A stretch of DNA of 14,362 bases. Source: Beroe ovata. Lineage: Eukaryota; Ctenophora; Nuda; Beroida; Beroidae. The number at the start of each line of letters is the position of its first letter. Positions within the stretch are counted from its first letter, which is position 1. A program made the translations under genes and the position numbers. Below the pieces are notes generated by a model. That model searched no databases. It was not told the DNA's origin and saw nothing but the letters and a program-made list of their open reading frames with translations. Positions 1 to 8,047 of this stretch are shown here, one piece after another. The DNA lies in contig CAMPET010000418.1 in NCBI GenBank assembly GCA_946803715.1, forward strand, positions 1,810-16,171. Reading direction: 5' to 3'.

Positions 1-45
1 TGTGTGTGTGTGTGTGTGTGTGTCTGTGTCTGTGTGTGTGTGTGT
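1..45. repeat. (TG)n microsatellite, window left edge
   Basis: The window opens with an almost pure TG dinucleotide run interrupted by two C substitutions (around 24 and 30). It is a simple sequence repeat with no coding value. The open frame that crosses it reads only alternating Cys/Val and Leu. A similar run closes the window, which suggests both ends are assembly breakpoints at microsatellites. Confidence 0.95.
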
Positions 46-858
46 ATAGTGACTTGTACATCGTGTATATAGTACTACATTTCCACACCCAGGAGACTGT
101 ACAAATCCTAGCTCGCTCTTTGCACATTGATTACACTGCTCTCCCATCGTATACAAGTCCGCCAATACATTATCAAGTTTTGCTCTCGCGATTTTGCTTA
201 CTAGCTAGGTATATATTAGCAATAGTTTCTGCATATATTATGCTTCACTTCTAAAAGTAGGTACCAACACTACGCTACAAATCTTTGTGTCACTTTGCAT
301 CTTGCGCGCCTTGAGCTTGACGTGTCGTTGACGTATACCCAACATAGGTATATAGTGGAAGTGCCTATATAATCTGATGAATATTGTATAGTTACGGAGC
401 ACTGTATTCCGATATTTATCAGTGTTGTGGGTGCTTTTCAGCGGGCGTACACGACTTTTTACTACTTCCTAATTACTCAATATTTGGGCAAGCAGCTACA
501 CTAACAGATTAATATATTCATTACTTTTCATTTTGCAACCTTCTGCTTCTAGCATATACATCATATTATATAGATAAACTATAGAGCACCATTCAAAGTC
601 GTCTTACTGTACTACAAAAACACAACGAAAAGCAGAGTCGGACGAAGATACAACAATTCAGTGAAAAGTGCGTATAATCTGAGCGTATTATATACTATAA
701 CACCTATAAATAGAGTACGCATGCACGAATTAAGTGCAAAGCGGCAGACATAACGTTTATTTTATCAACAAACACGCATCTAACTACAGTATAGTTTACA
801 GCGGAAATGCAGTAACCTGATCGCCATGCGTTAGTCGCATGCTACATAAAATATAGAT

Positions 859-886
859 CACGTGTAACTCTAATTACGGTCACGTG
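859..886. promoter_or_regulatory. Paired E-boxes flanking a TAATTA core
   Basis: Two CACGTG hexamers start 22 bp apart. The second lies in the context GGTCACGTGG, which resembles USF/MITF/Myc-type bHLH-zip sites. A homeodomain-type TAATTA lies between them. Function is inferred from motif resemblance only. Several single CACGTG hexamers occur elsewhere in the window (for example near 3580 and 4010), so chance is a serious alternative. Confidence 0.2.
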
Positions 887-1233
887 GTTGTATCGTTCCT
901 GTTCTAAATAGATCTGTGAGTTGGTTGAATGGTTGTGAGTGGATATTGCTGTTAATAATACGATATGAATGAATCGGATAAACGCGATGGCGCATGTAGT
1001 TTCGAAACGCGCGCATGGCTTTAAATGGAAATGTGGAATCCCGGCAATAGCCTCGACATCTCCAGGGAGGAAATCATTTCGGAACGTGTTCGTACTATAA
1101 CTATTTAAATTCTCTGCTGTACAATTTTCATATGCTCTGCGAGCATGTGTAATTGCGATATATTTATACTCTCGTACTCTCGTTTAGAGCATTATCCATC
1201 TATACATCAGTTATTGTGCTTGTTGACGAACCA

Positions 1234-1250
1234 CCGCCGCGGCGGCCAAT
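1234..1250. promoter_or_regulatory. GC-rich 12-bp palindrome plus CCAAT
   Basis: CCGCCGCGGCGG is a perfect 12-bp palindrome in an otherwise AT-rich setting, followed at once by CCAAT (1246-1250). GC boxes with CCAAT are common in animal promoters, but no gene or transcription start is visible nearby. It is recorded as a weak promoter-like patch. Confidence 0.15.
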
Positions 1251-1350
1251 CTTGTGTATTTCATCCGGCAGTGCTCGCGTGTGTGTATGTCAAATAATTA
1301 GCCTCGTGACATATCATACACTCATGATAATACACAGTGCCCGTGTATGA

Positions 1351-1414
1351 AATGTACTCGTGTAATAATCATAATGTACATCGTGTACATCATAATGTAC
1401 ATCGTGTGTTATTT
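1351..1414. repeat. 21-22 bp tandem repeat, about 3 units
   Basis: Three consecutive units begin AATGTAC: 1351-1372 (22 bp, degenerate), 1373-1393 and 1394-1414 (21 bp). The core AATGTACATCGTGT is exact in the last two. GTACATCGTGTAC also gives local partial palindromy. It is a short minisatellite with no coding potential. Confidence 0.8.
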
Positions 1415-1908
1415 ACTAACTCGTCATGGATTTAGTAGGAACTGCGATGTTGCTTCTCCATACGCGGTGAGTGAAATCTCTCTTGGGATGAAGCTACCTC
1501 TGTGATCGTGCTGCGACCGGTAATATCGTGAACCAACTCCCAGTGACGGTAAACTACAGGTAAACAATTCTCATTCAATGTAGTATTCCTACATGAACCC
1601 ACAATCCATTCTGTGATGAAAATGTCCTCTGTTATCGATTATAATCGTATAAAAATCGCTCTAAAAGTTGAAACTTGAATATGAAAAATCGTAGAATGGT
1701 GTTTTTAGTCGATTTATAGCGATGTCCCCAAAAATAATCGTCGCGTTGACACTTTAAAATCGGTATTTAAAAAATCGATTCATCACCGCAGGATCAACGA
1801 CAATAATCGATTATTACTGAATCAGTTTGCCAGAAATGGAATAATTAGGACACTTCCGGTTGACAGTGGACGAATTTGGAACACTTTTAGTTATTGTAAC
1901 CCATCAAA
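1415..1908. other. Non-coding stretch rich in ATCGAT-like words
   Basis: No gene is visible. Between about 1630 and 1820 there are many AATCG/CGATT words, as in ATCGATTATAATCG, AAAATCG and AATCGATTATTA. They make a loosely self-complementary AT-rich patch. I cannot define a repeat unit or a terminal inverted repeat. Confidence 0.5.
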
Positions 1909-2250
1909 ATTGGATGAACAACTACACAACTTCAAACACAAGGAGTTATTTTGGATCATGATATTTATATAAAAGTTTAAGGAAGGTATGTTACTAGAAA
2001 AACCGTCGATTGGGTGTATTTTCTACCACCTTGCAAAAAATTCAAATTTTTAGCGGGCACCAGGTATGTTGGTGCTCATTTGATGAGGAACAACTGATTT
2101 CAAACACAAGGAAATATCTCATGATGTGTGCCAGGTCAAATTGTGAAGGATTCAGGGTCACTAGAAAAACCGTCAAGTGCACGAGGTTTACCATAGCAAC
2201 GCGCACTAGACAATTTTTATCGGGCACCTGTCGTTATGGTGCTCTACCAT
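1909..2250. repeat. Diverged ~167-bp tandem repeat, two units
   Basis: Unit 1 (about 1909-2077) and unit 2 (about 2078-2250) share, in the same order, TTCAAACACAAGGA, ACTAGAAAAACCGTC, TTTTTAGCGGGCACC or TTTTTATCGGGCACC, and a terminal GGTGCTC. The spacing of about 167 bp is kept while the sequence between these blocks has diverged. In each unit the end forms a small hairpin in which GCACC pairs with GGTGC. Unit 2 also holds an RFX X-box-like word (2187-2200). Short open frames cross the repeat on both strands, but the diverged blocks do not keep a frame. It looks like an old tandem duplication, perhaps satellite- or element-derived. Confidence 0.7.
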
Positions 2251-2337
2251 GAAACAGTTAACATATCTTACACACATATATGATGATATACTGGCCTTAC
2301 AACTAAGAATATCCACTATTAAGAATTTAGATTACAA

Positions 2338-2400
2338 TTATATCCAGACACAGTACATACACGCACACACAGTACACACACACGGACAGTGGACACACAC
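2338..2400. repeat. Imperfect (CA)n tract
   Basis: This is a CA-rich stretch with interruptions by GT, TA and GG, in which CAGTACAYACACG-like words recur. It is a degenerate microsatellite. Confidence 0.6.
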
Positions 2401-2768
2401 AGAGTCGCCAATCATGGTACTATTGCGGGGAACAATTATGGAATACACAAAGCACTGAGCGCGCGGTGGCTACTACTACCGCGTAGTTAATGACTGCCTG
2501 TAGAGTAGCTTACTCTAACATCAGCTTGTACGCTATTTCCCAGTGAACCTATCATTAGAGATCGGTTCTCATTGCCTCGTATTTTATTGTGAGAATTCGA
2601 TCGATCGATATAGCTGTATTCCATCCTTGCTCTGTAAGCAGTTATGTACATGGTTTGAAATAATTATAGACAACGTCGATGCATTGACCGCTATGAGGGC
2701 TAGAATCTCGTCACAGACTAGCTACAATGAACTGTGAGTATAATTCTCGTTGAGCACAGGCCCAACAA
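2401..2768. other. Non-coding stretch, no feature seen
   Basis: I see no gene or strong structure. It contains a GC-rich patch near 2458-2485 (GAGCGCGCGGTGG then CTACTACTACCGCG) and a GATCGATCGATAT run near 2600. The 64-codon frame at 2543-2737 shows no recognisable motif and is probably chance. Confidence 0.5.
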
Positions 2769-3141
2769 AGTATCGGGTCAAAGTATCGCGTCAAGTAATG
2801 TCAAGGGAAACTGCTGTAGAGGGAAAATAGTGTCAAGTAAAAAGTGATGTCAAAGAAAAAGTGGTGTCAAAAAATGAGTGCTGTCAAGGGAGAGTGGTGT
2901 CAAGGAAATTAGTGGTGTCAAGGGAAAAGTGATGTCAAGGGAAAAGTGATGTCAAGGTAAAACTTTCACCGTGAAAGTGATGTCAAGGGAAAAGTGATGT
3001 CAAGATAAAAGTGCTGTCAAGGAAATTAGTGCTGTCAAGGCAAAATGGTGTCAAGGAAATTAGTGCAGTCAAGGCATAATGGTGTCAAGGAAATTAGTGC
3101 TGTTAAGGGAAAAGTGATGTCAAGGTGAGAGTGATGTCAAG
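2769..3141. repeat. ~17-bp minisatellite (GTGRTGTCAAGGRAAAA)
   Basis: About 20 imperfect units of roughly 17 bp carry the consensus GTGRTGTCAAGGRAAAA. I count 17 exact TGTCAA words. Left units are the most degenerate. Toward the right a ~35-bp higher-order unit appears, in which ...GGTGTCAAGGAAATTAGTGC alternates with TGTCAAGGCAWAAT. The array is interrupted by a 17-bp palindrome at 2962-2978 (8-bp arms ACTTTCAC and GTGAAAGT). No long frame runs through it, so it is non-coding. Confidence 0.9.
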
Positions 3142-3345
3142 TTGCTGAATGCTGGTAATTGGGTAGTATAGGGAAAGTTACAAACATAAAATTTTAGCCG
3201 CTGAAAAATGTACGAAATCCTTAAAACGATATGCACGTTATAACTGTCTTGGCAGGTGGATGGAAAGCCATGACATATCTGGATCACACTCATAAAGACA
3301 ATCAATTTAGGATGCTACAATACCCCCGCACCCCCTGTGTTTCAG

Positions 3346-3472
3346 GATGACAGATAACAGCTGTGGGGAGCAGGGAGCTCATGGACATCGGGCCCGCGTC
3401 TTGTCACAGTCAGCGCCCAACTCACGACGAGCATCGCCGACCCCGTCCAATACTTCTTACCACGATAAACTG
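3346..3472 (+). CDS. Candidate isolated coding exon, unrecognised
   Basis: I do not recognise a protein. What is visible: a pyrimidine-rich stretch ending in TTTCAG (about 3321-3345) like a splice acceptor, then a GC-rich island with an ATG at 3347. The frame from that ATG stays open for 51 codons (to about 3502). Its first part has balanced, protein-like composition, with a Ser/Pro/Arg-rich segment SAPNSRRASPTPSNTS and then YHDKLV. A donor-like CTG|GTAAAA follows at 3473. The island contrasts with the AT-rich flanks and resembles the composition of the kinase gene 7 kb downstream. It could be an exon of a gene whose other exons I cannot see, or chance. The 34-bp tandem repeat overlaps its 3' edge, which argues for caution. 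Confidence 0.22.
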
Positions 3473-3545
3473 GTAAAATTCCAATACTTCGTACCACGAT
3501 AAACTGGTAATATGTCAACACTTGTCCCTATGGTAACTGGTAATG
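3447..3545. repeat. 34-bp tandem repeat
   Basis: Units at 3447-3480 and 3481-3514 are near-identical, beginning CCAATACTTC and ending CGATAAACTGGTAA. A degenerate third unit (3515-3545) keeps CTGGTAAT. Each good unit contains an inverted pair (TACCA and TGGTA) around CGATAAAC. The repeat overlaps the end of the candidate exon described at 3346-3472. Confidence 0.75.
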
Positions 3546-4143
3546 ATTAGGTACTATGATTATTCTATGGCGATTACACACGTGTAATAACCTACAGTAG
3601 CTGTGAATCAAGTAATAATATTAAGGTTATTGACAAACCCGAGTCGCGCATTCCCAGGCCCATACGGAGTTAAAATTGTCTTTAATAACGTCCTAGACAG
3701 TGTAGTTTTAAAACAGTGTCTGAAAATATGAATGTAAGGTTTAAACTGGCGACCTCACCCACTAGAAAATTCCTTACACACAGTTTATTCTGTGATGATA
3801 CGAAATAGGTGTACTCTAATCCATTTCATGATTGAACATAAAGGGCACGAGAGTTGCTGAGCCTCAATAATCCTCAATAACCCTTATTGCTATTTACCAT
3901 TCTGTGTTGTACAGTGCATTGTATACGCTAAATAAACCTAATATATTTGCACTAATTACAAGAACCAATTACAAGAACCAATTACTGCATCATCAAGAGC
4001 AGTGTCACCACGTGATCTCAAGAACATCACACTCATAGTCATACACAGGAAGTAGACAAAAACTTGTACCAGATAATTGCTTTTTGTAACAACCCGGTAC
4101 TTCTGTTGCTTGCTTCCAAACTTCACGGTTAATTGATAGACTT
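3546..4143. other. Non-coding stretch with a 13-bp tandem repeat
   Basis: No gene is supported. A small tandem repeat AATTACAAGAACC occurs at 3954-3966 and 3967-3979, with a partial third unit. On the minus strand a 79-codon frame (3956-4195) contains the words GDTALDDAV, faintly like an ankyrin-repeat signature. There is only one such word and the rest does not fit, so I do not call a gene. Confidence 0.5.
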
Positions 4144-4320
4144 GCTGCTGCTGACTGCTGATAGTGTCATAAGAGGCTGGAAACTGTGTCAACATGCTGA
4201 TTGCTGAACACTCAGTGTTCAGAACACTGATAGGCGCTAGCTGACAGCTGAAAACACTGTGACAGCAGGATTTGGCAAATCAGCAGTAACACTTCATGCA
4301 GGTCTTATGACACTGGTGTT
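4144..4320. repeat. Degenerate foldback region
   Basis: Several inverted repeats are nested here. A 12-bp pair AGTGTCATAAGA (4163-4174) and TCTTATGACACT (4303-4314) encloses a 19-bp palindrome at 4204-4222 (9-bp arms CTGAACACT and AGTGTTCAG, one central base). There are many ACACTG and CAGC words on both strands. This is the pattern of a decayed foldback/MITE-like element, but I cannot define terminal repeats or a target-site duplication. Confidence 0.4.
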
Positions 4321-4328
4321 TTAGCGCG

Positions 4329-4382
4329 CACACACACACCCCCCCACACACACACACCCACCCACCCACACACACACACACA
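4329..4382. repeat. (CA)n / (CCCA)n microsatellite
   Basis: A CA dinucleotide tract with an internal run of seven to eight C and three CCCA units. It directly follows the foldback region. It is a simple sequence repeat. Confidence 0.92.
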
Positions 4383-4458
4383 TGTGACCCATTGCCTCAT
4401 TGTAACTTGAGATTTCGGTGCGTCAATGTGTCGCGTGTCTGCAGCACAGGTTATCTAA

Positions 4459-4512
4459 AATAGGTCTTGTGAATAATATGGTTATATCACATACCTATTG
4501 TTTGATATAACC
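4459..4512. other. Two interlocking inverted repeats (pseudoknot-like)
   Basis: AATAGGT (4459-4465) pairs with ACCTATT (4493-4499). GGTTATATCA (4480-4489) pairs with TGATATAACC (4503-4512). The two stems overlap in H-type pseudoknot order, with loops of 14, 3 and 3 nt. The last 3-nt loop is very short to span a 7-bp stem, so the two hairpins may instead be alternatives. No surrounding gene is visible, so function is unknown. Confidence 0.3.
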
Positions 4513-5367
4513 GTGGTCTTATGTCACATGTGTTTTACCACACGACCATTTCTGCTACTTACCGGTTAAACAAATCGTATTTTTATTGATTTTTATAAGT
4601 GTGTGCTGGACAAACCAGATGTATCCAACTGACGCTATCGGTGAAGGAGCTGCTATCTGTCAGGTAACGTTGTGCGGAGATAATCGTCGGATTACAGAGC
4701 AAATGCAGAACGTAGAAATGACAGGGATGAGCTAAGAAAATGATGAGACATTCACGACTCGCGCGCCTCGTAAACTTAAGGGCACTTAAAAGTTAAAACT
4801 GCTAAAGTAACTCTCATATTCATGTAACTCAAAGCTCTTTGATATGATGGTTTGACTTGCATTAAACAAGCTAATGGAACTGATTGTTTGAAATGCTAAT
4901 GGATACTAGCCACCCCGTTTCTGAGAATTTAAGATTACTAGAAACCACTGTGTAGGTGTTCGTATGCTCAACTCTAGTCGGAGTATACTCAACTCTAGTC
5001 AGGGGCTTTCCAAAAATACACAAAAACAATATCTTCTAGTCCTTCAAAACTCAGATATGGGTTAATCGATTAGGTAGGGTTTAGGATATCCACTACACTG
5101 ACTGAATATGTGGGCTGCGGCACATGCGCGGGAAAGTATAAAGATAGGTTTTTGATAAGACGTGGTGACAGTAATTGACACAACCCCCTTGAAAAAGTCA
5201 TCCCTCGTTAAATGATATTGATTATTGACACCCCTCACACGCAGGTGGAGGAGGTACGGACAATGGATCTGGAAAAGAGAGGAATAGCTCTCCCCAAGCA
5301 TCTGAGATCAGGAACTCCCATACTGAGTGGTGTCAAATCGAGGACCAGTTTCAAGGTACACAACACG
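4513..5367. other. Non-coding stretch with a 21-bp duplication
   Basis: No gene is visible. A 21-bp tandem pair lies at 4962-4982 and 4983-5003, sharing CTCAACTCTAGTC. The 79-codon minus-strand frame at 5062-5301 has no recognisable motif. The rest is ordinary AT-rich sequence. Confidence 0.5.
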
Positions 5368-5506
5368 TCAGGAAACTATACATTTTCATAGTGTGTCCAG
5401 TGTCATGTATCAGAAAACTATACATTATTATAGTGAGTCATGTATCAGAAAACTATACGTCATTATAGTGAGTCATGTATCAGGAAACTATACATTATTA
5501 TAGTGA
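5368..5506. repeat. 35-bp tandem repeat at left edge of copy A
   Basis: Three exact-length 35-bp units lie at 5402-5436, 5437-5471 and 5472-5506, beginning GTCATGTATCA and ending ATTATAGTGA. A degenerate unit precedes them (about 5368-5401). Each contains a partly palindromic CTATACATTATTATAG core. The same repeat, about 1.8 units, stands at the left edge of copy B (8312-8374). It therefore marks the left limit of the duplicated block. Confidence 0.9.
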
Positions 5507-6134
5507 GAACTAAGAGAGCTGCACACATTCTATAATCGATATAGGGGCCAATCTCTCAAGAGTAACAAATGATGCTATTGTCCCTTGATTTTGATTCAAG
5601 GTATAGTATAAACTATTATACACTATACATGGGTAGAAAATATACATTGCAGAGCCAGAAAATGTGAAATATTTGAAAAGTAGAAATGCAAACATGCCCA
5701 CACAGATAACGTTCTCCTCAGGTCAAGAAAAGGAGGTTTAGCGTTACTAAGAAGTACACAGAGGAATGGACTGTGTTGAAACATCCTAAAGATACAGTTC
5801 GATCTAACTCAATGCCCAACGGTAACACTCATTGCGTGTCAAGTACACTCGATATTATAAACGGCAAATAGTTGACCACGCCCAGTATCATGTGATATTT
5901 CCATGGGCTGGCGAATCGCGTTTAAAACCAGGTTTTAAGGCTTAGGCTTAAGTAAAAATTTCGGTGTTAGTACCTAGCACCTACCTATATTCGAGTATAC
6001 ACAATACGCATGTATAGCATGAATGGTAGGAATCCGAAACCCAGGTTTCATTAAATCACGAAAAACTGTAGCCAGCAAAACATGACTAATTAACACTACT
6101 GAGATATTCTTATGTCAACAGAGCAATATCATGA

Positions 6135-6186
6135 ACACGTCGCCATGTATACATTGTGTATACAATATACATTCTTAGCGACGTGT
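6135..6186. other. Nested inverted repeat (copy A)
   Basis: ACACGTCGC (6135-6143) and GCGACGTGT (6178-6186) form a perfect 9-bp outer stem. Inside it ATGTATA and TATACAT form a second 7-bp stem. The same structure is kept unchanged in copy B (8957-9008). It could be a DNA cruciform, an RNA hairpin or a dyad binding site. Its role is unknown. Confidence 0.5.
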
Positions 6187-6916
6187 ATAATATGTGTTAC
6201 AACTTACAAACACGGTCATAGCACATTGATTGGAGCTACGGAACACAGAAGAGTTTATAATACACACAAAGTATACATATTTCCTACGATTAGGGAGAAT
6301 AGAGGGGAATCAGATTTCACGGCATTTCATCAACATATAACCATGAACATTGTATAGTGTGAAGAACTATTAAACAGCTAGGTGTAGAGAAAAGAAATTC
6401 ACAAACGCTCCATACAATTCAGAAATACTTCATAGTGCAAGAATATCACTGAATGGTGTAGACAAGCACCGGCCCCACGCTCCGCATCGAATACTGCGGG
6501 ATTCAGATATCAAGCGTACGGAATGACGAATGAACAAGAAATGACTGACGAATGGCGGGAAATGTGATATTGTAATAACTAGCAATAGATGCGCGGCTCA
6601 TTTGAAATCCGCTTGTTAAAAAATGATCAAAATTATGTCATCAAACTCGTCATATAAAAATTTTGTATTCATGAAGTAAACAAAATTTTTCAACGTATTT
6701 CAAAACATATCAAGCATTAGAAATTTAAGAAATTACTGAAAAGCAATTTTGCGCACCGATTGTCGCGCCGCGCACTCAGAGTCGAGGCTTTCGAATTTAC
6801 TCACACCTTTCAAATCGAGCGCTAATTCAAAACTAGCTGATCGAATGTCTGTGCAATGCGCGCAACGAATTTACGTTGTGCTAATTCCAAAGACCAAGTC
6901 GAAGCGTTGAGTGCTT

Positions 6917-6923
6917 TATAAAA
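6917..6923 (+). promoter_or_regulatory. Candidate TATA box (copy A)
   Basis: TATAAAA lies inside the tract that is identical between the two copies, about 1.06 kb upstream of the truncated kinase start. Upstream in the same tract are two E2F-like words, TTTTGCGC at 6747-6754 and GCGCGCAA near 6858. This is motif resemblance only; the transcription start is not known. Confidence 0.2.
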
Positions 6924-7974
6924 CAGTGTTTCAGTTATTATCATTGCTCTTGCTAACGGCTTCCTTTGTTCCTTTATATGTAAAGCAAGTCAGGTCCTCC
7001 TAACGTGATCTGTGCTTGTGTCAAGACAGAAACTATGTCCTGTGCACACTCGTAAGCATGTTTGCAGGAGCTGAAACAGATATCTTCAGTTTTTTCGCTC
7101 GGTACATACCGACACTTGATCAAGTGTTACAGTATATGTTGTGTAAGATGAAGCCCGCCTCCTTTCATTGGACTGGGCCTCCTCAAATTTCGCTGGTCAC
7201 TGGCATAACACATGACATTTTATCACATACCGGAAACGCATAATTTTTCTTATCCCGCATGAACTTGGTTTCACAAATGTTTTATCATCTAAATAGGAGT
7301 GTTCCATCTCGGAATGCATAAAACTTTCATTTCTTTGTTCATTCAAATACAACAACTCCTTCCCTCTGCAGGTTATTTCCATTGTTTATTTAGCTGGTGC
7401 TAATTAGATCTGTAACTAGGTAGTTAGTACACCGCAGATAGATTCACCCTGGTAGACTGTTATAACACTCTACATACAACACTCTGCATGTCCTGCCGTT
7501 TGTTGCAGTTTCTCTGCTGCTCTCCCCTGTATATCAGTAATCGTGCGTTTAGCAGGGTCATTAGCTCTATTATACATACAGACACCAGCATGCTGTAGTA
7601 TTCCCAATGATATTCGTCCAGGGCTTGCTGCGAAATAGTATTTGCCAACTGGTTCCTACGCATTCATTAATATCCGTCTTCTAGATGTGAATATGTGTGC
7701 CTGTACTAGGCCAGCTGTTATATTAACTAGTGTATAGTCAGTCACTGTGGTTGAACCAATATAGAGGGAGTTAGATTTCATGATAATCCTGTTTGTATGT
7801 GAATAATTCAGTTAGTCCGTCACGAATCACCCCCTCCAGGAGTTATATGAAGTAGGATCTACTCAGCGATAGTATATACTCCGTCACACATCAGTGTTTC
7901 CACACTTTATTTTCTCCTGATTGAATGATCCAGTTCTGATGAGGCGATTGAAATGACCGAAATCAGGGGTCACT

Positions 7975-8007
7975 ATGGACGTATCAGCGGACCACATCAT
8001 AGACAGC
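7975..8007 (+). pseudogene. Truncated 5' fragment of the PUB-tyrosine kinase gene
   Basis: The first 33 nt of the kinase coding sequence (11 codons, MDVSADHIIDS) are repeated here with the same upstream leader, including the in-frame TGA and the minimal uORF. The match to the full gene stops exactly at the unknown base 8008, after which the sequence is unrelated. The fragment can encode nothing by itself. It is either the stump of a partial duplication or the end of an allelic contig that was joined to another one. Confidence 0.85.
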
Positions 8008-8008
8008 N
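8008..8008. other. Single ambiguous base (N) at duplication junction
   Basis: This is the only N in the window. It falls precisely where homology between copies A and B ends, so the junction may be an assembly join, not contiguous DNA. Confidence 0.9.
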
Positions 8009-8047
8009 GCTTTTCTTACAAATAAATAAATAATGAAAAAGAGTGAT
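8009..8047. other. AT-rich linker with (AAAT)n
   Basis: A short sequence between the N and the palindrome, containing AAATAAATAAATAATG. It has no match in copy A, copy B or elsewhere in the window that I can see. Confidence 0.5.

Larger units (their letters stand above)
46..1350. other. AT-rich non-coding stretch
   Basis: I see no gene here. Short frames (for example 46-254 and 1153-1350) are low-complexity or AT-driven and show no recognisable motif. The only local structure I can support is a pair of CACGTG E-box palindromes (859-864 and 881-886) with TAATTA at 871-876 between them, and a 12-bp GC palindrome at 1234-1245 next to a CCAAT pentamer. Any of these could belong to a promoter of an unseen gene, but nothing here proves it. 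Confidence 0.6.
5472..8007 (+). repeat. Direct duplication copy A (kinase upstream region)
   Basis: This block aligns colinearly with 8340-10821. The offset shifts from 2868 to 2814 through small indels and one 46-bp difference (6030-6075 is present here and absent from B). It carries the whole region upstream of the kinase plus the first 33 nt of its coding sequence, then ends at an N. The left ~180 bp differs from copy B at roughly 15 or more sites, whereas 6496-7191 is identical to 9311-10006. Short frames inside it (6112-6357, 7016-7243, and minus strand 7460-7663) recur in copy B only because the DNA is duplicated. The first of these differs at four sites, three of them amino-acid changing, which does not look like coding constraint. 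Confidence 0.93.

Noticed and set aside
2769-3141. Repeat protein coding region
   Set aside because: The 17-bp unit is not a multiple of three and the array is interrupted by stops in the frames I read.
3956-4195. Minus-strand frame with a GDTALDDAV word resembling an ankyrin repeat
   Set aside because: There is only one short resemblance, no helix-loop-helix pattern around it, and the frame runs into the foldback region.
5368-5506. CRISPR-like array of 35-bp repeats
   Set aside because: Units are directly adjacent with no spacers, and the setting is eukaryotic. It is a tandem repeat.
6112-6357. 81-codon frame repeated at 8934-9179 as a possible conserved small protein
   Set aside because: It recurs because the DNA is duplicated. 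Of four base differences three change the amino acid, which gives no sign of coding constraint.
7016-7243. 75-codon frame repeated at 9831-10058, with one synonymous difference
   Set aside because: It lies mostly within the tract that is identical in all its bases, so the single silent change carries no weight. It has no ATG at its start and no recognisable motif.
7460-7663. Minus-strand frame repeated at 10276-10479
   Set aside because: It also repeats through duplication, and several of the differences change residues. No domain is recognisable.
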